64,000 nucleotides of DNA from an uncultured Alphaproteobacteria bacterium (GTDB taxonomy: Bacteria; Pseudomonadota; Alphaproteobacteria; HIMB59; GCA-002718135), in assembly GCA_902537325.1 (NCBI GenBank), contig CACBAT010000007.1, positions 1 to 64,000 on the forward strand, given 5' to 3'. Within the stretch, counting starts at the first letter, position 1, and the number at the start of each line of letters is the position of its first letter. The notes beneath the pieces were generated by a model that saw only the letters and a program-made list of their open reading frames with translations, had not been told where the DNA came from and searched no databases. Position numbers and translations under genes: made by a program. Shown here piece after piece: positions 25,367-33,054 of the stretch.

Positions 25367-25381
25367 ACCCTTTAATAAATT

Positions 25382-25405
25382 AAAAAAGGCGCTTATTAAA
25401 GCGCC
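25382..25405 (-). terminator. Rho-independent terminator of the integrase transcript
   Basis: On the minus strand, GGCGCTT-TAAT-AAGCGCC forms a perfect 7-bp stem with a 4-base loop, followed directly by six T residues. It lies after the integrase gene and its two small downstream frames. On the plus strand the same hairpin is followed only by CCTCTTT, so it may also weakly stop the rightward operon. Confidence 0.75.
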
Positions 25406-25439
25406 CCTCTTTCCCACCAGGCGATACCTGTGCAAGAAA

Positions 25440-25538
25440 CTATGAAAGTGTAATTAAAAATGCAATTAGTGCTAGAAGCCACAAGATACCCTTGAAACCA
25501 AATAGAACTAAACCAAGACCTATTACAAACCAAACCAT
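25440..25538 (-). CDS. Mini hydrophobic protein downstream of integrase (32 aa)
   Basis: An ATG-initiated frame reading MVWFVIGLGLVLFGFKGILW, then LLALIAFLITLS. It has one or two short membrane helices around a single lysine. It overlaps the preceding 32-residue frame by 16 bp in another phase, and ends about 35 bp before the terminator. A pair of overlapping hydrophobic frames between integrase and its terminator suggests a genuine three-gene transcript. Function unknown. Confidence 0.45.
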   Translation of the reverse strand: MVWFVIGLGLVLFGFKGILWLLALIAFLITLS

Positions 25539-25621
25539 ATTGAATAAATCCAAACTAGAATTTTAAAAGCTATCCAAATTTTAATTGGTATTAGTGCTGT
25601 CCAAAATAAGAAACTAATCAT
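25523..25621 (-). CDS. Mini hydrophobic protein translationally coupled to integrase (32 aa)
   Basis: The ATG lies inside the integrase stop (GCATGATT, a 4-bp ATGA overlap). The frame reads MISFLFWTALIPIKIWIAFK, then ILVWIYSIWFGL. It is tryptophan-rich and hydrophobic, with two lysines. The ATGA overlap is typical of coupled genes. It could be a small membrane protein or toxin-like peptide; no relative is recognised. Confidence 0.48.
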   Translation of the reverse strand: MISFLFWTALIPIKIWIAFKILVWIYSIWFGL

Positions 25622-26619
25622 GCTAATTTCTCAACCAATCTTTGAGGATCAAGTTTAGTGTAAATGTTTAGCAACACTCTAGGATCACGATGACCACTCA
25701 TGGATTGTACTTCTGGAACAGATAAGTTCTTATGATCAAACAACCAGGAAATACCTGTACGGCGTAGATCATGAAAAACTAAACCATCTATCTCAGCTTT
25801 TTTCAGTGCTTGATACCAATGCCAATTTAAGTGATCTCTATTTTTAAAAGGAAATAAGAAACCACTTACTGATACAGGCAGCGTTTTCAAAATATGAAAA
25901 GCAATTTCACTTAATGCAACAATACGGCTATCGCCGTTCTTGGTATCATAAAATGTTATGGTTTTATTTTGCCAATTTACATGCTCTCTTCTTGCTTTGA
26001 GTATTTCACTTTGCCTTGCAGTTGTTTCGATAGCAAATTGAACTATTGATTTTAAATAAATGCACTTGCTAACCTCACATGCTTTCAGCAATCTTTCATA
26101 CTCTTCAAGATTTAACACTCTATCCCTAGCTGCAGGAATAGCTACTCGCTTGATAACTTTGCAAGGATTGTAAGGAATGTAAATTCCCCAATCTGTTATT
26201 GCTGTATCAATAATCACACTCAATAATGATTTGTGATTGTTAAATGTATTTGGCGACCAGACTTTTAAAACTCTATCCCTGTATTCTGCTATGTGCTTTG
26301 AGGATAATCTGAGCAGATTAATGTCTGAAATGCTATCGGATAAAAGATTTTTGATCTTACTTTTAATAGATTCATCTTTTCTATCCTTATGCTTATCTTC
26401 AATTTCATATCTTTTAATAATATCGCCTAGTGTAAGTTTTGATGCTTCTGAATAATCAGTTAGATTGCCTAGGTCTATTTCTCTTTCTAGCTTCCTAGCC
26501 CATCTTTTAGCATCTGTAATGTTGTCGAAAGATTTAACCATCGGTTTGAACCCCTGTCGTCTAACAGTGGCTCGATACGAATAACCTTTCCTGTATTTTC
26601 GTCTGACAAATGTAGCCAT
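25618..26619 (-). CDS. Tyrosine integrase
   Basis: Site-specific recombinase for the element. The 333-residue protein has an N-terminal arm-binding-like segment (1-55, basic, beta-rich), a core-binding domain, and a catalytic domain with all six expected residues: R202 (TTARQSE), K227 (TKNGD), H283 and R286 (HDLRRTG), H310 (SGHRDPR) and nucleophile Y320 (NIYTKL). It should be active. The gene is at the right end reading inwards. Its start is 22 bp from the right GTGGTACG pair, so integrase binding there probably represses its own promoter. The family is the phage/island integrase type that uses tRNA genes. Confidence 0.94.
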   Translation of the reverse strand: MATFVRRKYRKGYSYRATVRRQGFKPMVKSFDNITDAKRWARKLEREIDLGNLTDYSEASKLTLGDIIKRYEIEDKHKDRKDESIKSKIKNLLSDSISDINLLRLSSKHIAEYRDRVLKVWSPNTFNNHKSLLSVIIDTAITDWGIYIPYNPCKVIKRVAIPAARDRVLNLEEYERLLKACEVSKCIYLKSIVQFAIETTARQSEILKARREHVNWQNKTITFYDTKNGDSRIVALSEIAFHILKTLPVSVSGFLFPFKNRDHLNWHWYQALKKAEIDGLVFHDLRRTGISWLFDHKNLSVPEVQSMSGHRDPRVLLNIYTKLDPQRLVEKLA

Positions 26620-26640
26620 ACTTTCTCGCTTTCTACGAGT

Positions 26641-26662
26641 AAAGTGGTACGTAGGTGGTACG
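26641..26662 (+). promoter_or_regulatory. Right tandem GTGGTACG pair, probable integrase arm site
   Basis: AAAGTGGTACG TAG GTGGTACG: copies at 26644-26651 and 26655-26662 with the same 11-bp period and orientation as the left-end pair. It lies 22 bp upstream of the integrase start and 85 bp from the right attachment repeat. It probably serves both recombination and integrase autoregulation. Confidence 0.7.
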
Positions 26663-26702
26663 AAAATGGTTAAGGTAGAAGTCTAGTGATTAATTTTTGA
26701 GG

Positions 26703-26722
26703 CCAGGTATTAAATACCAGGT
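26703..26722. repeat. Palindrome GGTATTAAATACC between arm site and right repeat
   Basis: A 13-bp palindrome (26706-26718) is embedded in a direct repeat of CCAGGT (26703-26708 and 26717-26722). It lies 28 bp inside the right attachment repeat, where an excisionase or accessory protein would bind. No copy was seen at the left end. Confidence 0.45.
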
Positions 26723-26746
26723 GAACACGTTAAGAGCTTCGAGTAA

Positions 26747-26789
26747 TTAGCAAACCTGTGGTTTAAGCCACTCACCCATCTCTCCTTTT
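26747..26789. repeat. Right attachment repeat with orphan tRNA-Ser 5' half, 43 bp
   Basis: Identical to 15799-15841. Positions 26747-26785 are the 5' half of tRNA-Ser without its 3' half, so this copy is non-functional. Sequence to its right (26790 on) is chromosomal and should contain the tRNA gene's original promoter, now firing into the element. Confidence 0.9.
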
Positions 26790-27001
26790 CGTTTGTCATG
26801 ATCTTCTAATAAGCTTCCATGTTAAATTTTTCTTGATAAACAAAGATTTTCACAAGTGCAATCTTCCTAAATCAAGTGAAACAATAACATAAGATAAAAT
26901 GGGATTATAGTCTAAAGTTTAACTTTTACTGCACCAATTGTGATCCAAAAGTCTTTTATTAAATTAGTAGTATTTTACTGATTTAGATTGATCAATTATA
27001 A
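26790..27001. other. Chromosomal spacer right of the element
   Basis: About 210 bp, AT-rich, without a credible frame. Before integration it lay directly upstream of tRNA-Ser on the minus strand and should hold its ancestral promoter. I cannot pick out a -35/-10 pair with confidence. No second tRNA or hairpin is seen. Confidence 0.5.
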
Positions 27002-28159
27002 TTAAAAAAAATTAATTCTTTCAAAAAACCAATACAACCCAATACTAGAAATTAATAATGATGATGGAACTTGAAAAAATATTCTATAATTTTTATTTTT
27101 TGCAAAGTTTAACGCAATCAATAGATATAAAACTAAAACTATAGATATTTGCGCTACTTCAATACCAATATTAAAAGATACAAGATTTATAAGTAAATCT
27201 GTACTCCTATATCCTATGTCACTCAAAACTAATGCAAATCCTAAACCATGAAGTAATCCAAAAAATAAAATTACAACATATCTTAGATATTCTTTTAAAT
27301 ATTTTTTAAAAATATTTTCTAATCCAATATAAACTATAGAAAGTGCTATGATAGGTTCAACAATTTGAGGATTGATTTTCATTAAAGATAAAGAAACAAA
27401 TATAAGGGTAATTGAATGAGCAATAGTAAATATAGTTATTTGAAAAATTAATTTTTTTAAAGATGATGAAAATAAAAAAAGTCCAAATATGAATAAAATA
27501 TGATCTAATCCTTTCGGAATTATATGTTGAATTCCTAAAACAAAAAATTTTGCGAAGCTATTAAATGTTTTACTAAAATTATTTTCCTTAAATGAAAATT
27601 GACTTGATTCAATTCCTGATTGCAAATATTCTGTAACTAATTCATCTTGTAATTTGTTATTATTATTCTCTCTTAGAATAATTGGGCCGTAGTTTTTAAC
27701 CCACCTAAATGTAAATTGTTCAGAATTTTCATCCAATAAAACTTTAAAATAAACATGCGTATCTCTACTTATTTCAAAATTTTTTATATCATCAACCTCA
27801 GTTTTAATTAAATTTATTTTCTTTGTTTCATTATTAATTTTAATATCAATATTAGAACTTATTTCACTCCAAGAATTTTGAAACATTTCTTCAAGGTCTT
27901 TTTTGCTTAAATTTCTAAATTTATCATAAATTTCACTTCGTGATGAAGAGTCTGTATTAGAAATAGTAGATGCATCAATATTAGATAATATTAATTCAGC
28001 GTTTAATCTTATTTTAAAATTCAAATAACTTTCATCATAAGTAAAATCTGCAATAGATGGCTTGATTTCATGACTAAAAGAAGCTGTTGAAAATAAATTT
28101 AAAAAACATACTAGAATTAAAAATAGATATAACTTTATTATTTTTATATAAGAGAACAT
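27002..28159 (-). CDS. HupE/UreJ_2-like membrane protein with periplasmic N-terminal domain
   Basis: Probable inner-membrane metal (Ni or Co) uptake-related protein. A signal peptide (about 1-29, cleaved before HEIKP) is followed by about 170 residues of periplasmic domain and then a C-terminal membrane domain. That domain has HupE/UreJ features: FFVLGIQHIIPKGLDHILFI (H212, D219, H220), FTIAHSITL (H248) and GLLHGLGFAL (H304). These membrane histidines and the aspartate are the family's likely metal path. It is divergent from the DUF4198-like gene, with start codons overlapping. Substrate is not determinable; nickel is a guess from the family name. Confidence 0.75.
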   Translation of the reverse strand: MFSYIKIIKLYLFLILVCFLNLFSTASFSHEIKPSIADFTYDESYLNFKIRLNAELILSNIDASTISNTDSSSRSEIYDKFRNLSKKDLEEMFQNSWSEISSNIDIKINNETKKINLIKTEVDDIKNFEISRDTHVYFKVLLDENSEQFTFRWVKNYGPIILRENNNNKLQDELVTEYLQSGIESSQFSFKENNFSKTFNSFAKFFVLGIQHIIPKGLDHILFIFGLFLFSSSLKKLIFQITIFTIAHSITLIFVSLSLMKINPQIVEPIIALSIVYIGLENIFKKYLKEYLRYVVILFFGLLHGLGFALVLSDIGYRSTDLLINLVSFNIGIEVAQISIVLVLYLLIALNFAKNKNYRIFFQVPSSLLISSIGLYWFFERINFF

Positions 28160-28970
28160 GATGAAATTTACTTTAAAAATATTAATATTTATTATTATCT
28201 TAACTTCAATAACAAAAATCTCTTTATGTCATGAATTTTGGATTGATCCAAAAAATTATCACTTATCTAATAATGAAAAAGCTGCGGCGAATATCTTTAT
28301 AGGAGAAAATTTTGAAGGATCACCAATACCATTTTCAAATGAATATTTTAAAATTTCATTCCTTCATTCTAAAGATGGTAAATCTAAAATTAAAGGTAGA
28401 TTAGGTGATATTCCTGCCCTTAATATTAAAAAAATGTCTCAAGGGTTAAATGTAATACAAATTGAATCAGTTACTAAATATGTTGAATATGAAAAATTAA
28501 TAAAATTTGAAATTTTCACAAGAGAGAAAGGGTATCCAAATTTAGCTCAAAAACATAGAGAAAATAACTATCCAGAAAATTTTTTTGAAAGTTATAAAAG
28601 ATATTCAAAGTCATTAATTAGCGTGGAAAATTTTGATGGTAAAGATATCGATACAAATATGGAGTTAGAATTAATTTTTTTAGACAATCCTCTTCAAAAT
28701 TTAAATGAAAGTAAGAGAATTCTATTAGAATATAAAAATAAAATACTTGTTGATCATAAGGTATCTATTATGAGTTTAAATAATGGTTATTTTAAAAAAG
28801 AATACGTTAGAACAAACAAGGGTGGATATTTTGATTTCTTATTTAAAGAAAACACAAAATATCTAATTGAAAGTGTTGTTATAATTGAAGGCAGTAATAA
28901 GAAAAAAGATAATTATGCTAAATGGCATTCTTTGTGGACTTCTTATACATTAAAAATACCCAATAGATGA
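28158..28970 (+). CDS. Exported DUF4198-like protein, possible metal-uptake component
   Basis: The 270-residue protein begins with a signal peptide (KFTLKILIFIIILTSITKIS, cleaved near LCHEFW) and then shows CHEFWIDP, the typical opening of DUF4198 proteins annotated as periplasmic parts of Co/Ni transport systems. The C-terminal region has an immunoglobulin-like VRTNKGGYFDFLF. An ATG-ATG pair at 28158 and 28161 gives two possible starts; the first overlaps the start codon of the divergent HupE-like gene. Pairing with a HupE-like membrane protein supports a shared metal-handling role, by inference. Confidence 0.68.
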   Translation: MMKFTLKILIFIIILTSITKISLCHEFWIDPKNYHLSNNEKAAANIFIGENFEGSPIPFSNEYFKISFLHSKDGKSKIKGRLGDIPALNIKKMSQGLNVIQIESVTKYVEYEKLIKFEIFTREKGYPNLAQKHRENNYPENFFESYKRYSKSLISVENFDGKDIDTNMELELIFLDNPLQNLNESKRILLEYKNKILVDHKVSIMSLNNGYFKKEYVRTNKGGYFDFLFKENTKYLIESVVIIEGSNKKKDNYAKWHSLWTSYTLKIPNR

Positions 28971-29033
28971 TTTAAGAGTGTTGAATTGCTATTAAAATTT
29001 TATGAATAATTATAATATTAAAGATAAATAAAA

Positions 29034-29378
29034 ATGACTAATACAAATATAATAAAAGATTTTTTTGAAGGAAAAATAAAACTCTGGAAATCCTATTGGT
29101 TAGTTGGTGAACTACTAAATGGTATTGTTTTGCTTGTTATATTTAATCTTGAAATTTATTTTTTTAATACAGATAGTTCTGTTTCCCAAATACCATTTTT
29201 AGATTTTACTAATCTTGCGCTAATCTCAAAAATTTTTATTTTTATTTGGACAATATTTATTTCTATTGGAATTTGGAGAGCAGCAGAAAATTACAAAGGA
29301 AGTATTATTTGGATAGTTTTAACATTTATAATTGTTGCTTATAGATGCTATTCTTTACGTTTAATTTTTTTTATTTAA
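29034..29378 (+). CDS. Small three-segment membrane protein (114 aa)
   Basis: Not recognised by function. It has a polar N-terminus ([16 protein letters not shown]) and three hydrophobic segments, with the phrase [15 protein letters not shown] between the second and third, a phrase I associate with small membrane proteins of marine Alphaproteobacteria. It lies 63 bp after the DUF4198-like gene and its 3' end overlaps gatB convergently by 18 bp. Confidence 0.6.
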   Translation: MTNTNIIKDFFEGKIKLWKSYWLVGELLNGIVLLVIFNLEIYFFNTDSSVSQIPFLDFTNLALISKIFIFIWTIFISIGIWRAAENYKGSIIWIVLTFIIVAYRCYSLRLIFFI

Positions 29379-30836
29379 TTTTTGTTTTAAAATATCATTT
29401 AACATTTTTGGATTAGCTTTTCCTTTAGTTAATTTCATAGCTTGGCCAACAAAGAAACCTAATAACTTATCTTTACCTGCTAGATACTGTTCGACCATTT
29501 TTGGATTTTCTGCAATGACCTCATCAATAACTTTTGCTATTTCACCCTGATCTGTAACTTGTTGCAAACCCTTTTCATCTACGATTTGTCTAGCTGTTTT
29601 TCCTGAAGAAAACATATCTTCCAATACATCTTTTGCAATTTTGCCAGAAATTTCATTTGTAGAAATTAACTTTATAAGTTGTCCTAAGTTTTCAGGTGAT
29701 ACTGGAGAGTTATTTAAATCTTGATTATTTTTGTTTAATAATGAAAACAATTCAGACGTAATCCAATTTACAACTATTTTTGCATGATTTTTTAATTCTG
29801 GATCTGAATTAATTGTTTCATTAAAATAATCAGATGTTTGTTTCTCTGCAGTTAATACTGAAGCATCATAATTAGACAATTTATAAGTCTCAATAAATTT
29901 ATTTTTAAGCTCATCTGGAAGCTCTGGTATTGATGATTTAATTTTTCCTATTTCTTCTTTAGAAATTTCTAGTGGTAATAAATCTGGATCAGGAAAGTAT
30001 CTATAGTCATGAGCTTCTTCTTTATTTCTCATGGGTCTAGTTTTGCCAGTAGATGTATTAAAGAGCATTGTGTTTTGCTCAATAGAACCGCCAGACTCCA
30101 ATATTTCTATTTGTCTTTTTGCTTCATAATTAATAGCCTGCTTGATAAACTTTATAGAGTTTAAGTTTTTAATTTCACATCGAGTTCCGTATTCATCTCC
30201 AGGTTTTCTTACTGAAATATTTACATCTGCTCTTAAAGAGCCCTCTTGCATATTTCCATCACATGTATCTAAATACATTAAAATTGATCTTATTTTGGAT
30301 ATATACATTCCAGCTTCATCAGCCGTTCTAATGTCAGGCTCACTAACAATTTCCATTAAAGCAACACCAGATCTATTAAGATCTACATATGTTTTTGAAG
30401 GATTTTGATCGTGTAAACTTTTACCAGCATCTTGTTCTAAATGCAATCTTACAATTCTAATATCTTTTGATATTCCATCTTTAAAATCGATTGTAACTTT
30501 TCCTTCTCCAACAATTGGATATTTATACTGACTAATTTGATATCCTTGTGGAAGATCAGCATAAAAGTAATTTTTTCTATCAAAGACAGAATAATTATTA
30601 ATTTTAGCGTTTAAACCGACTCCAGTTTTTATTGCCTGCTCTACGCAATACTTATTAATTACAGGCAACATTCCTGGCATAGCAGCATCGACTAAAGACA
30701 CTTGACTATTTGGTGATGAGCCAAATTTTGTTGATGATGAAGAAAATAATTTAGAATTTGATTTTACTTGAGCATGTATTTCAAGACCGATTACCATCTC
30801 CCAATCATGCTTTTCACCTTTTATTAAATTATTCAT
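29361..30836 (-). CDS. gatB: Asp-tRNA(Asn)/Glu-tRNA(Gln) amidotransferase subunit B
   Basis: Subunit of the GatCAB complex that amidates misacylated Glu-tRNA(Gln) or Asp-tRNA(Asn). The 491-residue protein has the GatB N-terminal signature ([20 protein letters not shown]), the kinase-like domain segment [14 protein letters not shown] and the C-terminal YqeY-like tail that grips the tRNA. It overlaps gatA by 8 bp. Its presence implies at least one of GlnRS or AsnRS is missing from the genome, as is usual in Alphaproteobacteria. Confidence 0.96.
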   Translation of the reverse strand: MNNLIKGEKHDWEMVIGLEIHAQVKSNSKLFSSSSTKFGSSPNSQVSLVDAAMPGMLPVINKYCVEQAIKTGVGLNAKINNYSVFDRKNYFYADLPQGYQISQYKYPIVGEGKVTIDFKDGISKDIRIVRLHLEQDAGKSLHDQNPSKTYVDLNRSGVALMEIVSEPDIRTADEAGMYISKIRSILMYLDTCDGNMQEGSLRADVNISVRKPGDEYGTRCEIKNLNSIKFIKQAINYEAKRQIEILESGGSIEQNTMLFNTSTGKTRPMRNKEEAHDYRYFPDPDLLPLEISKEEIGKIKSSIPELPDELKNKFIETYKLSNYDASVLTAEKQTSDYFNETINSDPELKNHAKIVVNWITSELFSLLNKNNQDLNNSPVSPENLGQLIKLISTNEISGKIAKDVLEDMFSSGKTARQIVDEKGLQQVTDQGEIAKVIDEVIAENPKMVEQYLAGKDKLLGFFVGQAMKLTKGKANPKMLNDILKQKLNKKN

Positions 30837-32253
30837 ATGATCTTTCTAGAGATACAGCAGCGTTAAAAACTTGTTGTTCATCAAAATGTTTTCCTAATAT
30901 TTGAATACCTAGTGGTAAATTATTTTTATCAATCCCAAAAGGAATGGAAATACCTGGTAGGCCAGCTAAAGAAGCAGGAACAGTAAACACATCATTTAAA
31001 TACATTTTGATAGGATCATTTTGTTTTTCATTTAAGGGAAATGCAGCACTTGGTGCAGTAGGAGTAACTATAAAATCACACTCTTTAAAAGCTTTATTAA
31101 AATCATCGGCTATTAATTTTCTCACTTTTTGTGCCTTAAGATAATATGCATCATAATAGCCTGCAGATAATACGTATGTTCCTATTAAAATTCTTCTTTT
31201 TACTTCTCTTCCAAAACCTTGAGCTCTTGTATTTTCATACATTTCATCGAGAGAATCAATTTCATCAGATCTAAAACCATATTTTACCCCATCATATCTA
31301 GCTAAGTTTGAGGAAGCTTCAGCAGGTGCAATTATATAATAAGTAGGAAGTGCATATTTAGTATGAGGAAGTGAAATATTTTTAATTTTAACACCTTTTT
31401 TTTCTAAAACCTTGATAGCATCTTCCCATATCTGACTTATTTCCAATGGTGTACCATCAATAGAATACTCTTTTGGTATTCCAACAGTTTTGCCATTTAG
31501 ATCATCATCTAAATTTTCAAAATAATTTGGAATATCTACTTTAGCACTTGTACTATCTCTTTGATCAAACCCAGCGATCGATTGTAATAATATTGATGCA
31601 TCTTCAACATTATGAGAAAAAATTCCTGCTTGATCCAAACTAGATGCAAATGCAGCTATACCCCATCGTGAACATAAACCATATGTTGGTTTGATACCAA
31701 CAACACCGCAAAAGCTAGCTGGCTGTCTTATTGATCCTCCAGTATCTGTTCCAGTTGCCCCTAAACATAAATCTGCAGCAACTGCGGCTGCGGAACCACC
31801 AGAAGATCCACCAGGAGCTAAAGGCTCATTCTCTTTTGATAGGGGATTAATTGTATTTCCAAAAAAACTTGTATTAGTTGCTGAGCCCATGGCAAACTCG
31901 TCAAGATTTGTTTTACCAACAAAAATAGATCCTTCATCTAATAATTTTTGAGTAACAAATGATTCATAAGTTGGATTAAAATTTTCTAAAATTTTTGAAG
32001 CTGCGGTTGTAGGCATACTTTTAGTACAAAATAGATCCTTGATTGCAATCGGAATACCTTTTAATTTTTTTGCTGAATTATCTTTCTCTAAGTTATCTAT
32101 CTGCTTTAAAACATTCTCTTCACTAAAATGAATAAATACATTTAAGTTATTTTTTTCTTTAATTCTTTTTAAATAATCCTGATTTAATTCTCTTATTGAT
32201 ATTTTTTTTGTATTTAGATCTTTTAACGATTGTTTCAAAGATGATTTAGACAT
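30829..32253 (-). CDS. gatA: Asp-tRNA(Asn)/Glu-tRNA(Gln) amidotransferase subunit A
   Basis: Amidase subunit releasing ammonia from glutamine. The 474-residue protein carries the amidase signature with the Ser-cisSer-Lys triad: the lysine in GIPIAIKD, the serines in [11 protein letters not shown] and [10 protein letters not shown]. Length is normal. It overlaps gatC by one base and gatB by 8 bp. Confidence 0.97.
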   Translation of the reverse strand: MSKSSLKQSLKDLNTKKISIRELNQDYLKRIKEKNNLNVFIHFSEENVLKQIDNLEKDNSAKKLKGIPIAIKDLFCTKSMPTTAASKILENFNPTYESFVTQKLLDEGSIFVGKTNLDEFAMGSATNTSFFGNTINPLSKENEPLAPGGSSGGSAAAVAADLCLGATGTDTGGSIRQPASFCGVVGIKPTYGLCSRWGIAAFASSLDQAGIFSHNVEDASILLQSIAGFDQRDSTSAKVDIPNYFENLDDDLNGKTVGIPKEYSIDGTPLEISQIWEDAIKVLEKKGVKIKNISLPHTKYALPTYYIIAPAEASSNLARYDGVKYGFRSDEIDSLDEMYENTRAQGFGREVKRRILIGTYVLSAGYYDAYYLKAQKVRKLIADDFNKAFKECDFIVTPTAPSAAFPLNEKQNDPIKMYLNDVFTVPASLAGLPGISIPFGIDKNNLPLGIQILGKHFDEQQVFNAAVSLERSYE

Positions 32254-32540
32254 TATTCTACTACCTTTGGTACTGCAAAAAAGCCTTCGAGTTTATCAGG
32301 AGCATTTTCAAGAATTTCCTCACTAGAATTAGTATCATTAGATACATCTTCTCTTTTAGGTAAAATTGATGATGATATGTTACTTAACGGTTCTACATTT
32401 TCAGTATTTACTTCATTTAACTGCTCTACCCAGTCTAAAATGGAATTAAGATCCTTAATATAATCTTCAGATTCTTTATCATCTAACTTTATTCTAGATA
32501 GACGAGCAATTTTATTTATTGTATTTTTATCAATCTTCAA
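32253..32540 (-). CDS. gatC: Asp-tRNA(Asn)/Glu-tRNA(Gln) amidotransferase subunit C
   Basis: Small linker subunit wrapping GatA and GatB. The 95-residue protein begins KIDKNTINKIARLSRIKL, the normal GatC N-terminus, and ends FAVPKVVE, the typical C-terminal V-P-K-V. The start codon is TTG (32538-32540), preceded by GGAG eight bases upstream; no in-frame ATG exists nearby, and family alignment fixes this TTG. The 5' side faces the divergent ruvX. Confidence 0.94.
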   Translation of the reverse strand: MKIDKNTINKIARLSRIKLDDKESEDYIKDLNSILDWVEQLNEVNTENVEPLSNISSSILPKREDVSNDTNSSEEILENAPDKLEGFFAVPKVVE

Positions 32541-32557
32541 TTTATGAGCTCCATTAT

Positions 32558-33016
32558 ATGAATGATCAAAATAATTTAATCGTTGGCCTTAATACATCAC
32601 AAATACTTGTAGGTCTAGACCTAGGAACTAAAACGATTGGTGTTGCAGTAAGCGATAGATCAAAAATAATCGCTACACCGCTTTCAATTATCCAAAGAAA
32701 AGGAACTAATAAAGATTTAATTATCATGAAAGATGTTTTGAAAGAGTATGAAATTGGTGGATTTATTCTTGGTCTGCCGATTAGCCTGGATAATAGTGAA
32801 AACAAACAAAGCCAATTAGTAAGAGATTTTAATATTAATCTTCAAACCTTTTTTAATAAACCTACAGCTCTTTGGGATGAAAGATTTTCATCAGATGTAA
32901 TCTTTAAAGAAATGAGAAAAGCTGATTTAAGTAAAACAAAGATAAAAAGTAAACTTGATCAACAATCAGCTGCTTATATCTTACAAGGATATTTAGATAG
33001 ATATAGAAATAATTAA
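32558..33016 (+). CDS. ruvX: Putative pre-16S rRNA nuclease / Holliday junction resolvase-like RuvX
   Basis: YqgF-family RNase H-like nuclease that trims the 16S rRNA 5' end. The 152-residue version from ATG 32558 has LVGLDLGTKTIGVAVSD with the metal-binding aspartate, GFILGLPISLD, and the C-terminal LWDERFSS and DQQSAAYILQGYLD. A frame from 32519 adds 13 residues but overlaps the gatC start; 32558 is preferred. The stop at 33016 is 38 bp before the pyrB ATG, in a spacer containing tandem ACACAT repeats. Confidence 0.92.
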   Translation: MNDQNNLIVGLNTSQILVGLDLGTKTIGVAVSDRSKIIATPLSIIQRKGTNKDLIIMKDVLKEYEIGGFILGLPISLDNSENKQSQLVRDFNINLQTFFNKPTALWDERFSSDVIFKEMRKADLSKTKIKSKLDQQSAAYILQGYLDRYRNN

Positions 33017-33025
33017 TAAATTAGT

Positions 33026-33054
33026 TTACACATACTTACACATTATTGACACAT
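33026..33054 (+). repeat. Three tandem ACACAT motifs before pyrB
   Basis: TTACACAT at 33026-33033 and 33036-33043, then TGACACAT at 33047-33054, immediately before the pyrB ATG. The 10- and 11-bp steps put all three on one face of the helix. This resembles arm-type integrase sites or a tandem operator. Because the adjoining reading frame starts with an integrase-like domain, a relic arm site is an attractive reading. Confidence 0.5.

Larger units (their letters stand above)
15799..26789. mobile_element. Integrative element of about 11 kb in tRNA-Ser, satellite-like
   Basis: Bounded by identical 43-bp direct repeats derived from the tRNA-Ser gene and by paired GTGGTACG motifs just inside each end. 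Contents from left: a gene-free left arm; minus-strand replication genes (three small unknowns, TOPRIM/helicase, zinc-finger protein, AlpA-like regulator); a repeat-rich control region (20187-20690); a divergent cluster of exported and membrane proteins; integrase at the right end reading inwards. No capsid, tail, portal, terminase, relaxase or toxin-antitoxin gene is recognisable. This fits a phage satellite or other replicating integrative island rather than a complete prophage. Satellites carried in marine phage particles have been described for bacterioplankton; membership of that class is inference. Confidence 0.85.

Noticed and set aside
15799-26789. Complete prophage
   Set aside because: No capsid, portal, tail, terminase large subunit, lysis or holin gene is recognisable, and 11 kb is small for a tailed phage.
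15799-26789. Conjugative or mobilisable element
   Set aside because: No relaxase, coupling protein or type IV secretion gene is visible; the membrane proteins show no ATPase partner.
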